A stretch of DNA of 64,000 nucleotides from Apophysomyces variabilis (GCA_002749535.1 MZZL01000403.1:396209-460208), one strand, 5' to 3'. Shown: positions 11,041-23,727, counted from the first letter of the stretch. The notes: generated by a model not told the origin, from the letters alone. Program-made: numbers and translations.

Positions 11041-12957
11041 GATGAAGAGACACTGATATGGCTGGCTTAGTGGGCGCGCCTTTCAAAACCTTTGAAATGC
11101 AAGTCATGAAAAGTCCGTCTATTATTTAACATGACCAAGTCTCCAGAAGAAGGTGACAAATGGACAAAGCGACGAAGAGTCACAGCAGCAGAAGGAAGAA
11201 ACAAAATGCAAGCAGATGAATCTATGTTGTAAAACACTTAGTAGGAAACAAGATGAAGGAAAGGAGAAAGGTTTGTAGAGACGGACGGCAAACTGAAGGG
11301 AAGAATGGGTCGAAAAAAGACAGCAATATCAGTGATCCGACAAGCCTGACAAGATATGGCAGCATTGGCCTCCACAAGGTGAACCGTTACAAATGTCGCG
11401 GATAGACCGTGGTCAACTCGTTAAGCACGAAGCATTCACATGCATTTTCTCCCTATGAAAACAGAATCCTTACTGACACCGATAGCACAGACCTTTGGCA
11501 CAGCGCAATTAAGTTAGCCTGCGTTTGGGAATACTCTAACAATGACATTAAATACCATGGGATTAGCTTGGCTTTTCCCCAAACCGCCATAAGATATCCC
11601 TTCGCTTATTATTCATTGGCGGTTAGAATCATTTAACTGTTTAACGTTACCGGTAGAAGTTAGGTGCCAGTATTAGCATTTATTATCAGGTTTGACTCAA
11701 AGCTCGTTTCCCCATTAAGATATTAACAAAGGGCGATTCAAATTTTATTGAAGCCAAAGTACCTTGATCATGTTTGAGAAGTCGAAATTAAATTCCAAAC
11801 CCTAAAATATTGTTTCGTTCATGATTGGAAATCTACGTCGGCCTCTCTGTCTCCATCATACTTTGTCGGTAGTTAGAACGTATGTCCAGTGAGGATGTTG
11901 ACTACCAAGGAGCGACTAAAATGCTTAATTAATCTCTACTACCGTATACTTCTATAGACTGAGAATACCTTTTCTTTTGCGAGTATATCTTAAACGATGG
12001 AGTATTCTATAACTGGGATATTTAAGTGAAACAAGAGTGCACATTGCCAAGGCGAACCTCACCTTGATGACTCAACCCAACCAAAACCATTGACCGACTC
12101 TCGGGCAGTTCGATTATCAGACATTCCACCAATCTTTAGAGTGCTCTAGTTTCGCTTATCGCTATACGCTACCATTTCCGCATTTCCTAATAGGATTGTA
12201 TAGACTAAATGCATACAGTTTAGGCATCTCTGAACCAGTGTTTCAATGGGTCACCCATATTACGTTTACGAACTATTAGTATTTTTAACGTACGCACTCT
12301 GTGTAGCACACTGATTTTTGCGATACTATAATTATCTCTTTTCCCTGACTTTCACAGGTTCTGCATTTCTTGGCCTGATGCTCTAGGTTTGAGTTTCCTA
12401 CTTCTCTATAGATACTGTTATGGCTAGTACGCCAAGCTTGTGTATCATGTACTGCAAACGGCGCCTGAAATAATTCGGAGGAGGAGTGCCTGATAGGAAT
12501 CCCCGGGATTAACCCGGTTCTTTGTATATATCGTTCACAGTAATGTACAATTTTTTATTCTTTGTTAAAGTTAAGAACGACTGGTTCTGTTTTACTAGAC
12601 AAAAGTGGCAATTGATATATAATGCCCTATCGCATGCAGAACCTACTATGTATTCGTTCCGTTCCCGGTCATAAGTAATGACGTTATATGTGGATAACTA
12701 TTCAACAAGTTCAAAAATGTGATTCCTATACTTCAGGATAATTAACTAAATATAACCTACTTTCCGCAGAAAATGGGGATTTAGAATGTTGGATGCCGGT
12801 GCAAAACGAAGTTTTGGGTAGGGCAGAAGAAATCTCCATTCGGTGAGAATACCACTTCAGAGAATTGGCAGCAAGTCCAACATTTCACAGTCACGTCTCG
12901 TGGTCCATTTGAAGAAAACAAGCCTTCGACAGGGCCTGAGTCTTTTCTTGTCGAACC
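11041..12957. other. Long intergenic region, nothing recognised
   Basis: About 1.9 kb between the divergent PPX1 (minus) and uS15m (plus) genes, so both promoters must lie here. There is a purine-rich stretch at about 11140-11310 next to PPX1. I found no protein family, terminal inverted repeats or RNA gene. The open frame at 11409-11636 looks random. Confidence 0.45.
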
Positions 12958-13804
12958 ATGTTCAGCCGTATTCAGCAAGCAGGACGTATTGGTAAGTGTA
13001 CATAAGTAGTTGTCTGGCCCTTTTTAATACCGATGGTTAAAAATGACAGCTTCCCAATTGCGAAGCGAGTTCCACTCGTCTGCAGTAGCATGCGCAAAGA
13101 AACATCCAAAGCAAATCAAAAAGGAGAATCTCGCTAGACGTGCAGCTCAACTTGCTGAATTTGAACGAACAAAACCATCGCCCATTGTATCCCGAAGTGC
13201 ACCTTTCTTCAACACGCTCCACACACCTTCCAGCGCCTACAACTCCACAACAGACTATCAACACTTTTTGTCGGAAGAGGACCAACGAACGCTGTTTGAG
13301 CAAGTACCAAAGGATACAGTAGAAGCGAGTCATTTGGCTGCGGTAGAAGGTATGGACGAGGCATTGAAGCAAGAACAGGTCAAGGTCGATACCCTCCGAA
13401 AGATCATCGGCCTACAGAACGGAAATGCCAAAGCTGTCCAATTATGGAATATTCAAAAGGCAGTGGATTGGTTCAAACGAAAGGAAGGAGATACAGGCAG
13501 TCCCGAAGTTCAAGGTATAGAAATATGCTAGAATGGATCCAAGATAGAAATGCTGATTCGTGTCATTCCTTGTTTTCGCTTTCTTTCTTCAGCTGCTGTA
13601 TTGACCGTCCGCATACATAATCTTCACTCTCATTTACAGCAACACAAAAAAGACGTGCATAATCACAGACAGTTACGCCTTATGGTTCATCAGCGAGCAA
13701 AGATTTTGAAGTATCTCAAACGCAAGAGCCCGGAAAGATATAGCACCTGTCTGGAATCGCTCGGTTTGGAGCCTAGAGCTGTGGAAGGCGAAATCACGTT
13801 GTAA
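12958..13804 (+). CDS. MRPS28: Mitochondrial small-subunit ribosomal protein uS15m
   Basis: Three exons, 12958-12991, 13050-13514 and 13593-13804, encode 236 residues. The first 34-nt exon (MFSRIQQAGRI) begins a basic, Ser/Arg-rich mitochondrial targeting sequence (continuing SQLRSEFHSSAVACAKK). The C-terminal third is the S15 domain: FKRKEGDTGSPEVQAAVLT, then HLQQHKKDVHNHRQLRLMV and RAKILKYLKRKSPERY, matching the bacterial S15 signature. The approximately 130-residue N-terminal extension resembles fungal Mrps28. S15 binds the central domain of small-subunit rRNA. All introns have GTAAGT/GTATAG donors and keep frame. Confidence 0.93.
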
Positions 13805-14463
13805 AAAAAGGAATACAAGAAGATTATAATAATATAGAGCTCTGATGAACAGATGTACATGAACAGATCAACACGGAAAAGCAAAAAAAGAGACGGGATA
13901 GAGTGTAATGCTACACCTATTACTAAAGTAAATGTATCTGAGCATATCAAGATCAAGAAAATATTGGATCTGATGTAGAATATCCTGCTCGGCAGTAGCG
14001 GGAAGTCGAATTGCTAAGGTTTTTATTACGTTCCGCTCAATCGGACTAGGACACAGCAAACATAACAAAGGTTGTTTTGTCGTCTGGATAAAATAGCTTG
14101 AATTGATCACATATATCCCGTGATATGATTTACATCCGTCAGTCTGCATTTTAGCTTGGAAACAAACGATGAGGAAGATCATCCTTATAGAACTTTTACA
14201 ATTCTTCGAACGATGATTTTGTGTACCCCGGGTAACCAAGAAAACGCTTGATATTTTCGGTTAATTTCCCTTTTTGATAAAAATGCACCGCTCCGTTATC
14301 TCAGACGTTAAATAGCAACGTACGAACATCTTGGCAGCTTTAGATTGTTTGCCAAGATCGCAATAACACAGCTGCAACCATGCATCCCATTGGTCAGCAA
14401 GCAAAAGTTCTGCACCTGCTTAGGTTTAACCTTTGTGCATATACACACAAAGAATTATAAAGA
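13805..14463. other. Intergenic, nothing recognised
   Basis: Contains the uS15m 3' flank and the promoter of the next plus-strand gene. A minus-strand frame at 13868-14239 lacks any family resemblance and probably is not coding. Confidence 0.45.
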
Positions 14464-14644
14464 ATGAAGGTTGATAACTTTTTTCTCTTTTTTTTCTTGC
14501 CAATGTCAAAAGATAGAGATATACCACCTCTTGTGCTTGTCCCTTTTGCCCTCTTGCATTCTCAAATATTCTGGTTTTGCTCAGTACTTTATTGCCTATG
14601 TCATCCTGCACTACCACCTCAACACGCACCTACCACTACCGCCT

Positions 14645-14711
<67 letters not shown>

Positions 14712-15246
14712 GTCTAACGCTACTGCTAGCAGTACTATAACGAGCACTAGCCACGGAGCGTGGATTGCTACATCGAGTCCCGTGGCCGCCGTCGTTTCCA
14801 GGCCAACAACAGATATTCATCGAAGGAGGTTGCGTGGTCTTTCTGAGCCACCGCCTCTCCCACCCGCCGAAGAGATTTTTCAAGCAGTAAATGCACCTAC
14901 GCACAAAGAATATAGCGTTTCCGTCCACTCGAATACCGGCACCTTATTCTGCGGTCAGCCTAGTTTACTAGACGAACGAGAAGGGATTACTCGGCCGCCT
15001 CTATGGTGGGAAAAGGCCAAGGGTCGATTCCGGCGAACGAACCGTGCGAAACTCAAGAAAGTGCTAGAACTCATGTCTATCGTTAGTCGGCATCCAAAGA
15101 AGTCGTTGAGTGCCGGACCGTCAACACCATCAGAAAATATTATTGCATCCTCTTCTTCCTCATCTACCATCCCTGTAACGCCTACAAGCGGGTCCCTTAC
15201 GTTGAAACGACACTTCCTCCGACGGAAAAGAAGCATCTCCTCCTAA
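14464..15246 (+). CDS. Hypothetical Thr-tract protein
   Basis: A 260-codon frame from ATG to TAA. The first 60 residues are hydrophobic and aromatic. A tract of about 21 Thr residues encoded by (ACT)n follows, then a Ser/Thr linker and a basic, more complex C-terminal half (RPPLWWEKAKGRFRRTNRAK, then a Ser-rich stretch and a KRHFLRRKRSISS end). The C-terminal half looks genuinely coding, while the N-terminal part could instead be promoter, with translation starting further in. I do not recognise the family; WWEKAKGRFRR suggests a short conserved fungal motif. A CT microsatellite lies just after the stop. Confidence 0.5.
14645..14709. repeat. (CTA)n microsatellite inside the Thr-tract gene
   Basis: Twenty-one perfect to near-perfect CTA/ACT triplets. 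Read in the plus frame used by the gene it encodes poly-Thr; other frames give poly-Leu or, on the minus strand, poly-Ser. The tract is length-unstable by nature. Confidence 0.95.
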
Positions 15247-15255
15247 ACCATGTAC

Positions 15256-15261
<6 letters not shown>

Positions 15262-15287
<26 letters not shown>

Positions 15288-15288
15288 A
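15262..15288. repeat. (CT)n microsatellite
   Basis: A C/T dinucleotide tract 15-45 bases beyond the stop of the Thr-tract gene, in its likely 3' UTR. Confidence 0.85.
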
Positions 15289-15506
15289 TCCTCTTCCTCT
15301 ACATTCCTTCCTTCGGTTTTCTCAATTTTGCTCGGCCTGTTTTTGCTTTTCTATATATGCACAATCTCTTTATTCATGTCTTGACTTTCCCTTCTACATT
15401 CAACAAATCTGGATATTTGTCGTTTGTCACCCCAATAAAGTATATAAAGAAAGCAGTAAACGAAAAAAGGAAATCGAATCAAAAGCACATGAACAATTTC
15501 GTCAAA

Positions 15507-17896
15507 TCAACCACTACTCTCATCATTCAATGCGCGTGGTCCTGTGTAATGATATTTTCCCCATAATATCCAACAGCACAAAGTACTCATGATGATGGCA
15601 AGTAGCCCAAAGCCAGACATATTCATATCTGCCGCTAATAACGTTGGGTAAGTGAAATCATAACAAATGCAGAGAGACAGATGACACTAACCATCGATAG
15701 GCCAGCGTGTGGGCAAAACAAAAGCAAACACGGCTACCACGGCCCAACAGAAGCCAATGCAGGTAATCGGTTTTGACCACCGACCTAGAGAAAATCTTCC
15801 CTGTCCTGATTTGCTAAACAGGCGGCAACCAAGGACAATCGCTGGAAAGAAACAAAAAAAATTTTTTTTTCTCTTTCATAAGAACAACACGGACATGCTT
15901 GTCGACGGCTTCTTTTTTTTTTCCTTTGCTTACCATAAGCAAAATGAATTGTGATCGTCGTTGTGCTGATGATATGTTCAAAAACATGTTCTGAGAACGG
16001 AAACGGTAAAAGAACAAGAGAGGATAATAGCACTGTGCACCACACAGCATTGGCAGGTACGCTTTCGTTGTTCAATGAATGTAAACTGTCATTCATCGGC
16101 GTTGCATTATCCCTTGCTAATGCATAAATTTGACGTGCGGTGACAGTGACAGTGGTGGCTCCGGTGCAGAATTGACAGATGATAATCAAAGCAAGAAAAA
16201 CCATGGCGCCCCAGACACCAATCGCATCCTAAACATCGTATTAAATTCACTTTTTTCGCCATTCGCCATCCCTCCCCCCCCTCCTTGGATTGCTGTAGTT
16301 ATTTACCGTAAAAAGTTGTGCAACGGGCATTTCTAATGAAGTCTCTAAAATAGCGTCTATATCTTGGATAGAAAATAAAAGGATAACCAAAAAGCTTAAG
16401 CCGACAAACCAGGATACGACGATGGACATCGTCATGGCACTGAGACGTTCAAAAAAGAAAATTATCCATCAATGACATCCTACGCTTCCGTCTTTCTTTC
16501 TTCATCCCTTCTCAGCTTACATAGCAGATGAAACGTCAGCGTCCTTGGTCTCTTCATTTACAGAGGATGCACTCTCACAGCCTAGCACGGAATTGCATTG
16601 GTCTTTTTAACAACGTATTGCATTGTCCTTACCAAACAAAGAATAGGCTGCACCAACCATACCAAGTAAAAAGACATAAGCTGGATCCTCAAAGCCTGTC
16701 TTGTTCTCATAGTCTGTGAGGATCCAGCGGAAAGATTGATGTCGGGGGGTAAATATCCCCAAGAGACCAATGACGATGACGAGACCAGCACAGGACCAAA
16801 AAACGCTCATACGATTTAAGAAGGAAATGCTGCGGATATTATAGGTATTAAACATTCCGTGCGACCACGTTGTCATACAGGCGATCGCAGTCAGGACAAA
16901 TTTGCTCAACTGACATCCAGCGACCATTTTCACGACGGATCCAATGGAAAGGGCTAAATAAGAAAAGAAAATAGCATTTTTTGGTTTTTTGATTTTAGTC
17001 TTTGGTAAACACGGATTCTCTCTTTTTCTCTTTTTTTTTTTTTTGTTTTTGTGTGTTGTGTATGGTTTATGCGTGAGTACTTTTTTTCCGGGGGTGTTTA
17101 TGGGTGATCAACTTGCCTACGGTCATATTGGTTGCGGCAATGGAGATCACATAAGCTAGGGTATAGGTCCAACCCGTAAAAAATGCACTATATCCAAGAA
17201 AAACGTCATTCAGACCACATGAAAAGAAAACAAGACATGGCTAGTTACAACTTTACTCACATGAGTGGAGCATATCGTTGAGCACGAGGTTGAGTATATA
17301 ACAACTCAAATACCCAGTAATATAATCCACCTGCGGTTGGATACAGGGAACAAATTTCAGATAGGGAAAGAGCTATGCACGTCATGCAGATCGCCACTAT
17401 GTTCCAGCTGAGCAACATCGTGATCGGACCGCCTCGTTGCAAAACTATAACCAAACAAAATCAGAAAAAAAATAGACGATAATGTGGATTTTCCGATAGT
17501 TTAGCAAGGAGAGATGCAATAAGAAAAACCCGGTAATTCGTGTTTACCTGTTTGAAATGTAGCCGAAGCGTTTGATAGGATGCCAATGTTGGTGAACGCC
17601 AAACCTTTTTTTTTATATACATATATGTATGTCTAAGTTCAATATTCCCCACCCCTGCTTTATTCTTTTTCGAGTTATTTTTTTTTTTTGGCTTACCAAA
17701 CGTTGCGAATGACGATAATTTGCGCTGGAATTCCTGCGAACATAGTTTATCCATGGATTGTTCCCCTTTAGAGATTATATTATTGTTTTACTTGTTTATA
17801 ACCCAGCTGAAGTAATCGTTCTTCACCGTGGTCAGCCACAATGGATCCATAAGATGATAGTGCATCTTTATTCCCAGAGAGATAGGTATGAGCCAT
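15507..17896 (-). CDS. Amino-acid/GABA permease, APC superfamily
   Basis: A gene of at least six exons with about 12 membrane segments. I traced the start at 17896: MAHTYLSGNKDAL leads into ERLLQLGYKQ, and the next exon (from 17733) continues EFQRKLSSFATF, then GLAFTNIGILSNASATFQTG. This is the N-terminal signature of UGA4/HNM1-type permeases. Later segments include ALSLSEICSLYPTAGGLYYW (17340), SAFFTGWTYTLAYVISIAA, and the end HYTGPRAL at about 15530. The family imports amino acids, GABA or choline by proton coupling at the plasma or vacuolar membrane; substrate cannot be chosen from sequence. Introns run 55-120 nt, and several carry long T runs that make the open frames look broken. No inactivating change was found. 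Confidence 0.85.
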
Positions 17897-18333
17897 AAAA
17901 GAAAAGAAGAGATGGTTCTTTCTTTTTTTAATTCCCTATTGAATTTTAAGACCGGGATAAGAGTTAAGAGAAAAGGAAAGAGAGAAAGTGAAGATAGAGA
18001 GAGGGGAAAAGAGGAAGCAAATATTCGCAAGAAAACCGAGGGCTTTTTTTTTGCGCTTGTCGCCGGATCGGCGTTTTAAACGTCAGAGATAAAATCGTGA
18101 TTGGTTTTCACAGCATTAACCCAAGACCCTATCAGCACGAACCAAGAAAGGAAAAAAAAAAAAGAAGAGGTCCTCTATCGACCCATCCATATGTCTTTTT
18201 TTTTCTTCTTCTTTAAGAAACAAAAAAAAATATATATCTGTGCACAGGACTGCTTCGGAACCTTTTTGGGGGGATAGGGCATCTTTGGTATCTTCTCTCT
18301 CGCTTGCTGCTCACTCTTCACTGTTGGCATCTT
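17897..18333. other. Permease promoter region
   Basis: About 440 bases, strongly purine-rich on the plus strand near 17930-18030 (pyrimidine tract on the coding strand of the permease) with several A and T runs. It also holds the ARL8 3' flank. No gene seen. Confidence 0.45.
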
Positions 18334-19206
18334 TCATTTCTGACCTTTGCCTTTTTTAATCAACCACTGAAGTGTTACATCGATGTTAACTTGATTCTTG
18401 GCCGAGATCGAATAGCAAGAAACTTCACGATTGGTGATAGATTTAAGTTGTCTATCCGTCAGTAGAATTAATGTCTGAATCTGGTCTTTTCTCTCCTGCC
18501 ATATTACTCACAAGACATCGATCAGCTGTTCTGCGGTCAACGCGTCAGATAAATCGTTCTTGTTACCCAATACAAGTACGGGTATATTTGCCAGTTGTGG
18601 TTTATCCAACAAGTTCTTTAATTCTGTCTGCGCTGCCTCAAGCTTATCATGATCCGCAGCATCCACAACAAACCTTTGAACATCATGAATGGATAAGAGA
18701 CACGTTTTCCTCAAATGGCCACGTCCAAAATAACATGACATTTTTTTTCTTCGTATGCATACTTACACGATCGCATTTACCCCTCGACAGTATCGTTCCC
18801 ACATACTTCTGAATCGAGGTTGACCACCAATATCCCAAAGTTTCATTGTAACATTTCCCTTTGTCACCTTGCGCATGTTAAATCCGACGGTGGGGATCGA
18901 ATCTTCGATAAACTGACCAGACTTTTAACGAAATAAGTTAGCTTCTGTATTCCTCATTCTTTCTCCTTTCTTTTCGCAGTAATGCCGTTCCAATAAGCGG
19001 TACTTACAGCAATGACATTAACGAGAGTTGTCTTGCCGCTGTTTTGCAGACCGACCAATGTCAGTTCCATTTCGGTCTGTCATTGAAAAAATGAAGAAGG
19101 GAGGAGAAATGTTATACTAAGTTCCTGTAGAGCATCAGAAAAGTAAACTAACCTTAAAAAAGAGACTTCTCAACCACTCCAGGAACGATTGTATAATACT
19201 TGCCAT
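18334..19206 (-). CDS. ARL8: ARF-like small GTPase ARL8
   Basis: A multi-exon gene of roughly 185 codons. The first exon (19206-19153) encodes [18 protein letters not shown], the amphipathic helix that ARL8 uses to bind lysosomes or vacuoles. It continues with the P-loop region [21 protein letters not shown], then switch I ([18 protein letters not shown]), switch II ([20 protein letters not shown]), the NKND guanine motif ([13 protein letters not shown]) and the C-terminal helix [18 protein letters not shown]. These motifs are close to animal ARL8, including the [10 protein letters not shown] block that separates ARL8 from ARL1-3. ARL8 couples lysosomes to kinesins in animals; its role in zygomycete fungi is not established. 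All G motifs are intact. Confidence 0.92.
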
Positions 19207-21587
19207 GACGGATGCAATAGAAGGAGAGTAAAAAAGGTAAAGGGAAAAAAAAGAGAAAAAAAGAAAAAATGGAAAGTGAGAGTGAGCGACGTCACTTGAG
19301 TTAAGACATTAGGTGCCGACTTCGTCTCCTGAGAGGTAACATTCCCGTTACTCTCCATTTATACTATTTCCAAACTAAATAACCCTTGATTCTGCTTCTA
19401 AACTACATAGAGCTCAATATGTAGATAACGTATCTTCGCATTTTCGACCGTACAATTTCCTTACTATGTACCCTATGGGATATTCACTTGCCGAGAAAAC
19501 CACCTCTGACAATGATTTACGCTCCATCTTTTTGCCTAAAATAGGTATACGCCATCCACTACAGAGTTGCAGAAAATCGAAAAGTTTAGCTAAAATATTG
19601 TATCCATAAGATGAATCTTCATGCCGCCCTTTTTTCCAGTCAGCCGTTTTATACTCGTAACAGACGGTCCTACGACTGGTGTTTTTGAACCGGAGATGCT
19701 GTTAGAAAAGGAACACCTATCTATGACAAAGAAGGAGAAGAAAAATAGAGTTCAGAAGTCAGCTCATCTCCAACACACGATATATTCACTGTAACACTAT
19801 TGCTTACCCACCTTTCACTGTCCGTTTTATCCAACTCACTCTGCATATAGCACTCTACATGATCTTCCCTTTTCGTGATTTGCACCAGCTTATCTATAAC
19901 CGGCTCACATCCCCTAGCTTGTTTGACCTGTGTTTTGAAGAGTTATAAACAGAATAAAGAAATATCTATCTTATTGCTAATATCAGAAAAATCGCTAGGA
20001 ACCCAAAATGTTTATATAAATGGCTTGTTTTTGTTTTGGGAAGAGGACCCCTATCAAGTCATAGGGTTTCCCCCCCTCTCTTTTGAAAACAGAAGTAGAC
20101 TGATTTGATGGTGGGATTGTGTCACATACAAAATGGCTGGTATCCGCTTTGACATGTTATTATACTTCGGCCAAAAACATACAACATTGACTAGCCAAAT
20201 CTTGTCCAGATTTACAGTTAGTTCAAACAGTAAAGTCGCTGTTCTGGAATTTTGATGTCGTGCAGACATCCTTGTGTCCAAAAATGATGTTAGTTGATCC
20301 AACAATAAAGCCCATGTTTACGTTCTATAAACCTTGTTTATATTTACTTATCGCTTGATAGTTACCATAAAATTTCTTGGCAATTTTATCTTTATATAAG
20401 TCAAAGCGATTGTTCTTCTTGTTTTCTTCTCTTTCCCATTTACGTTTTCTTTTACAGACAAATCAGAAATGAGTACGCGGCTTCTTTTTTTTTTTTTACG
20501 AAGGTGGTCAGGGGCATGTTGTTGATAGATACGGAGTCGAGCTGATGGATGCTATTATTGATGAACAGCGGTTCGCTATCGAGACAATAAGCCTCCAAAA
20601 AGATTTTCTAATCCTGCAATGCAATCAGCTACAGACGACAAGAAATAGTGATGATGTTAATATGGAGTTATACAATAAGCGACGGTATCTCTCTATCTCT
20701 CTATAAGTATACTGTATTTTCGAGTAATTTTGCGCGCAAAAACGTTTTGCCGGTATTACAACCAGTTTCTTGCAAGCTGATTCGACCGTAGTACTCTTCA
20801 GTTGATATATAGAAGTCTTTAGCTAGGAGAAAAGAGTACATCCAACAATGAAGTAGAGGAATAGATTCGTCTTAGATGTTATCTGACTCTTTCCAACAAG
20901 GTTCAAAGAGTCGAGTTGCTCTCAGTAGCAATTTGGTAGGTGGGTGCAATGTTGATATGTGGGTCAAGAAAGCTGAGCTGCAATAAGTGGGTAGAAGAAT
21001 ATTAAGAAGATCATTAGATAGGCATTCGTGTAGAAACTTCAGCCGCAGTGAGAAGGGCGAACTGCTTTCTGAAGTGCAGTGAGTAGTTGAATATATTGTC
21101 TGATTGACCTCCACCCGTTTTATATATGAGGAAAATGCTCAATGATAGGATCATTGTATGGAGGACTTTGCTTTGTTCCTGTAGACATGAACCTTTAGTG
21201 AACACTGTCAATTTATCTCTGTTTGTTACATATTCTATTGCCAACAGAAGTAACCATTCCTATGCTAACTTTGTCCTTCGCTCTGTAATTTTTTAACGTA
21301 AGACCAAGGTCCAGAAGCTATGTTATACGAGGCAGATACCTAGGCTTCAAACACTCATTCTGCTCTTTTTTTGCCTATCTGAAATCGTTGTCCACAAGCG
21401 ATACTGCTTATTTACGTTCTTATGTCTCCAGATCGTTTTTCGCGTTTTAGGCTACTTATCTTACTTGGTGCATCTTTATTTCACAACATCATCATATCAG
21501 TCACTTACATAAAGTGAGGGCTTCATTTTTAGCAGTATATTATGTTGCCGTAAACATGCGCTAGAAAATCGCCAAAAATTCATTTCC
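19207..21587. other. Long intergenic region bordering the transposon island
   Basis: About 2.4 kb upstream of ARL8. The first few hundred bases must hold the ARL8 promoter. Beyond that I see only short random frames (for example 19875-20108, 20054-20305, 20872-21244), homopolymer T runs and a CTCTAT tract at about 20690. No family resemblance was found on either strand. Confidence 0.4.
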
Positions 21588-21652
21588 TGCAGCCGCACGC
21601 GGCTGTAACGGAAGGAGCGAAGCGAGTGCAGAAGGATTAGTAGAGTCTGCTG
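21588..21652. repeat. GC-rich hairpin element of unknown origin
   Basis: A GC-rich island in AT-rich surroundings. It starts with a perfect 7-bp inverted repeat (CAGCCGC-AC-GCGGCTG), followed by GGAGCGAAGCGAG. It sits about 400 bp upstream of the Tc1-like transposase remnant and could be part of a transposon end or an independent repeat. I did not find an inverted partner downstream in the window. Confidence 0.4.
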
Positions 21653-21989
21653 TAATGACGAGAAAAATATATTTTTTATTTAATTTTCAGGGAAATGCCT
21701 AAGAGCTTCTGCTACTGCGAGACAGTTTTAGGAATTCATGTTTCGTTCAGCCCAAAGATGAGTCAAACGCTACTACGAAGACCCTGAAAGCATTTTCGTC
21801 GAGAAGAAAAAAATAACTTTGACCTCCTATTCTTTGAAAGGAGCATAAGCAGTTTCTTTGAAATCGCATCGGTGGGAATCCTTCTGCCTGTTTAAACTGA
21901 ATTGCTAGAAAACCTAACACAATATTTTGTAGATCTTGCTCTTCCTGGTAATACTGCTTATATCGTTATGACAACGGAGTGCAACCTAT

Positions 21990-22818
21990 CCATTTAGCAG
22001 GTACAGTTCCAACCTGTGGAAAGAAATAGCGAGGAAAAGGTTCAGCAATGGTACGATTGGGTCCGAAAGTGGCAAAAAACTGATCTGGATCTCACAACAA
22101 GTTGCGTCTTGATGAATTAGCCTTTCACGTCTAACTCAAACGAGGTATGGCTTGGTCAAAGAAGGGAACTCCTGCAATAGTAACAGTGCCTACAGCTAAA
22201 GCGAACATACCATCGATTTTAGGTGGAATAACTGCCACCGGTTTAATTAATTATAAGTTTGAGGATTCCAAAACGTATTAAAGAGAAAGCTTGGACGTGC
22301 AACTAATGTTTTATAGCACAGGAACAGTGACGAGGCATTATCTAGGCTTTTTAAAGGCCACTCTTGATGAAATGGACAAATGCCCAGAAATGAAGGGACA
22401 TTGTCTTATCATCGATAACGCTCCGATCCATAACTTAACTGATATAGGAAGGTATATTCACTCCCGAGGGTATAGGTATGTATATATTTTTCCTCCGTAT
22501 TCTCATAAACTGAAGCCAATTGAGCAGTTCTCGTCAGCCAAGACTAAAGTGAAGCGAAATACATTTTTAAAAAGAGAATCGCTGATGACCAGTACTAGAG
22601 AGGCATGCAATAGCTTGTATTTAAGCGATTTAAGAGGCTTACTTTCTCATTCTACTAATGTCTTGGTAAATGGCTCAACAAAGAAAGATTATAAAAGCGT
22701 TGAACTTATCGCAAATGTTCCAAAACATTTTCGATTTCATTCTTTTTCCACCTTTTTTGCTACCGTTTTATCGTTTACACGCTTATTGGCTATATTATTG
22801 GTACTGAAGACTTCGTAG
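21990..22818 (+). pseudogene. Decayed Tc1-like DDE transposase
   Basis: The frame QWYDWVRKWQKTDLDLTTSC matches the linker ahead of the first catalytic Asp in fungal Tc1-like transposases. A frameshift near 22110 separates it from DELAFH (first Asp), which is followed by a stop, then GMAWSKKGTPAIVTVP and another stop at about 22280. The remaining open part has LIIDNAPIH (second Asp) and FPPYSHKLKPIEQF (the Glu). Thus the DDE core is recognisable but broken by at least one frameshift and two stops. Terminal inverted repeats could not be identified. The element is inactive. Confidence 0.85.
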
Positions 22819-22998
22819 CAATGTGTAACTTATTCATTCATTATTGTCTTTTTTTTTTTTACATGTGCTACTTTTCCTTTTTTTTTGGGGGGGGGGAGCC
22901 TGGAGGTTGATCTAGTGGCAGGAAGCTCTACGTTTATTCTTGGAAAAAGTGAAACAATAAGGGTTCACTTCGATCGGGCAAGCCTTTGAATTCCTTGC

Positions 22999-23700
22999 TT
23001 GATCTGGCGTGCAACAGAAACATTCCATGAGACAATCGAGAAGCTTTGCACGGATTCTAACTCTCTGTTGAGAGACCCACTGAATAAGATGAATAGACGG
23101 TTGTCATTATGGTCATACAGTGCAAAAATGCTCTTTCAAAAACCTCGTTTCCCTTCCCGGTGCCGTTTTCAATGCAGCTCAAAACGATAGATTCCATAAG
23201 CTTGGCCTTAATGTTATTCTTCAACGTATCATCGCTAATCCTATCAAACAAGATGATGCAACGGTTGCGGCCACGGTCGCAATCTATCAACGTAAATATG
23301 GTATATGCAAGGCACATGTGACTGTTGGTCAAAGGTGCCGAGGCACGGCACAAGGTATACGAGCTGGATAAATCGAGTCAAGGACGAATTTGCGGTGATT
23401 GACGATACAAGATACCTGTGTTTAATACCCGTGTTGCGGTTGGATCATTGATTACTCGATTTGCCAGCTGTCATGGATTCCATATCGACAAAGTTCTTGG
23501 TGGCAAACGAATCACTGATTCTCAGGTTAAAGTTGCTTGCAACAGAACCGACAGATGGAGGTAAGTTTTGATTCAAATGAATACTTGCTGTAACCAGCAC
23601 ATTTCACACTTGGGTACCAATTATAGGCTTCCGACCATTTTTTTAAGCTTTTCTTTTATTTCTTTTGCTTTTTGCTTCCAGAAATTTTAGACTAGGATGG
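22999..23700. other. Unassigned, probably transposon-derived sequence
   Basis: Overlapping short open frames on both strands (about 23057-23371) end abruptly and do not splice together. Codon-like composition on the plus strand (a run reading NAAQNDRFHKLGLNVILQRI) suggests old coding sequence. I do not recognise the family. The location between two transposase remnants suggests it belongs to one of them. Confidence 0.3.
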
Positions 23701-23727
23701 GAGATGAGAGTCCTTTGTGTCCTTGGG

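Noticed and set aside
13868..14239. 124-codon minus-strand frame
   Set aside because: No family resemblance and no splice partner; likely chance in intergenic DNA.
14611..14928. Poly-Ser frame on the minus strand and poly-Leu frame on the plus strand
   Set aside because: Both arise from the ACT repeat read in other frames.
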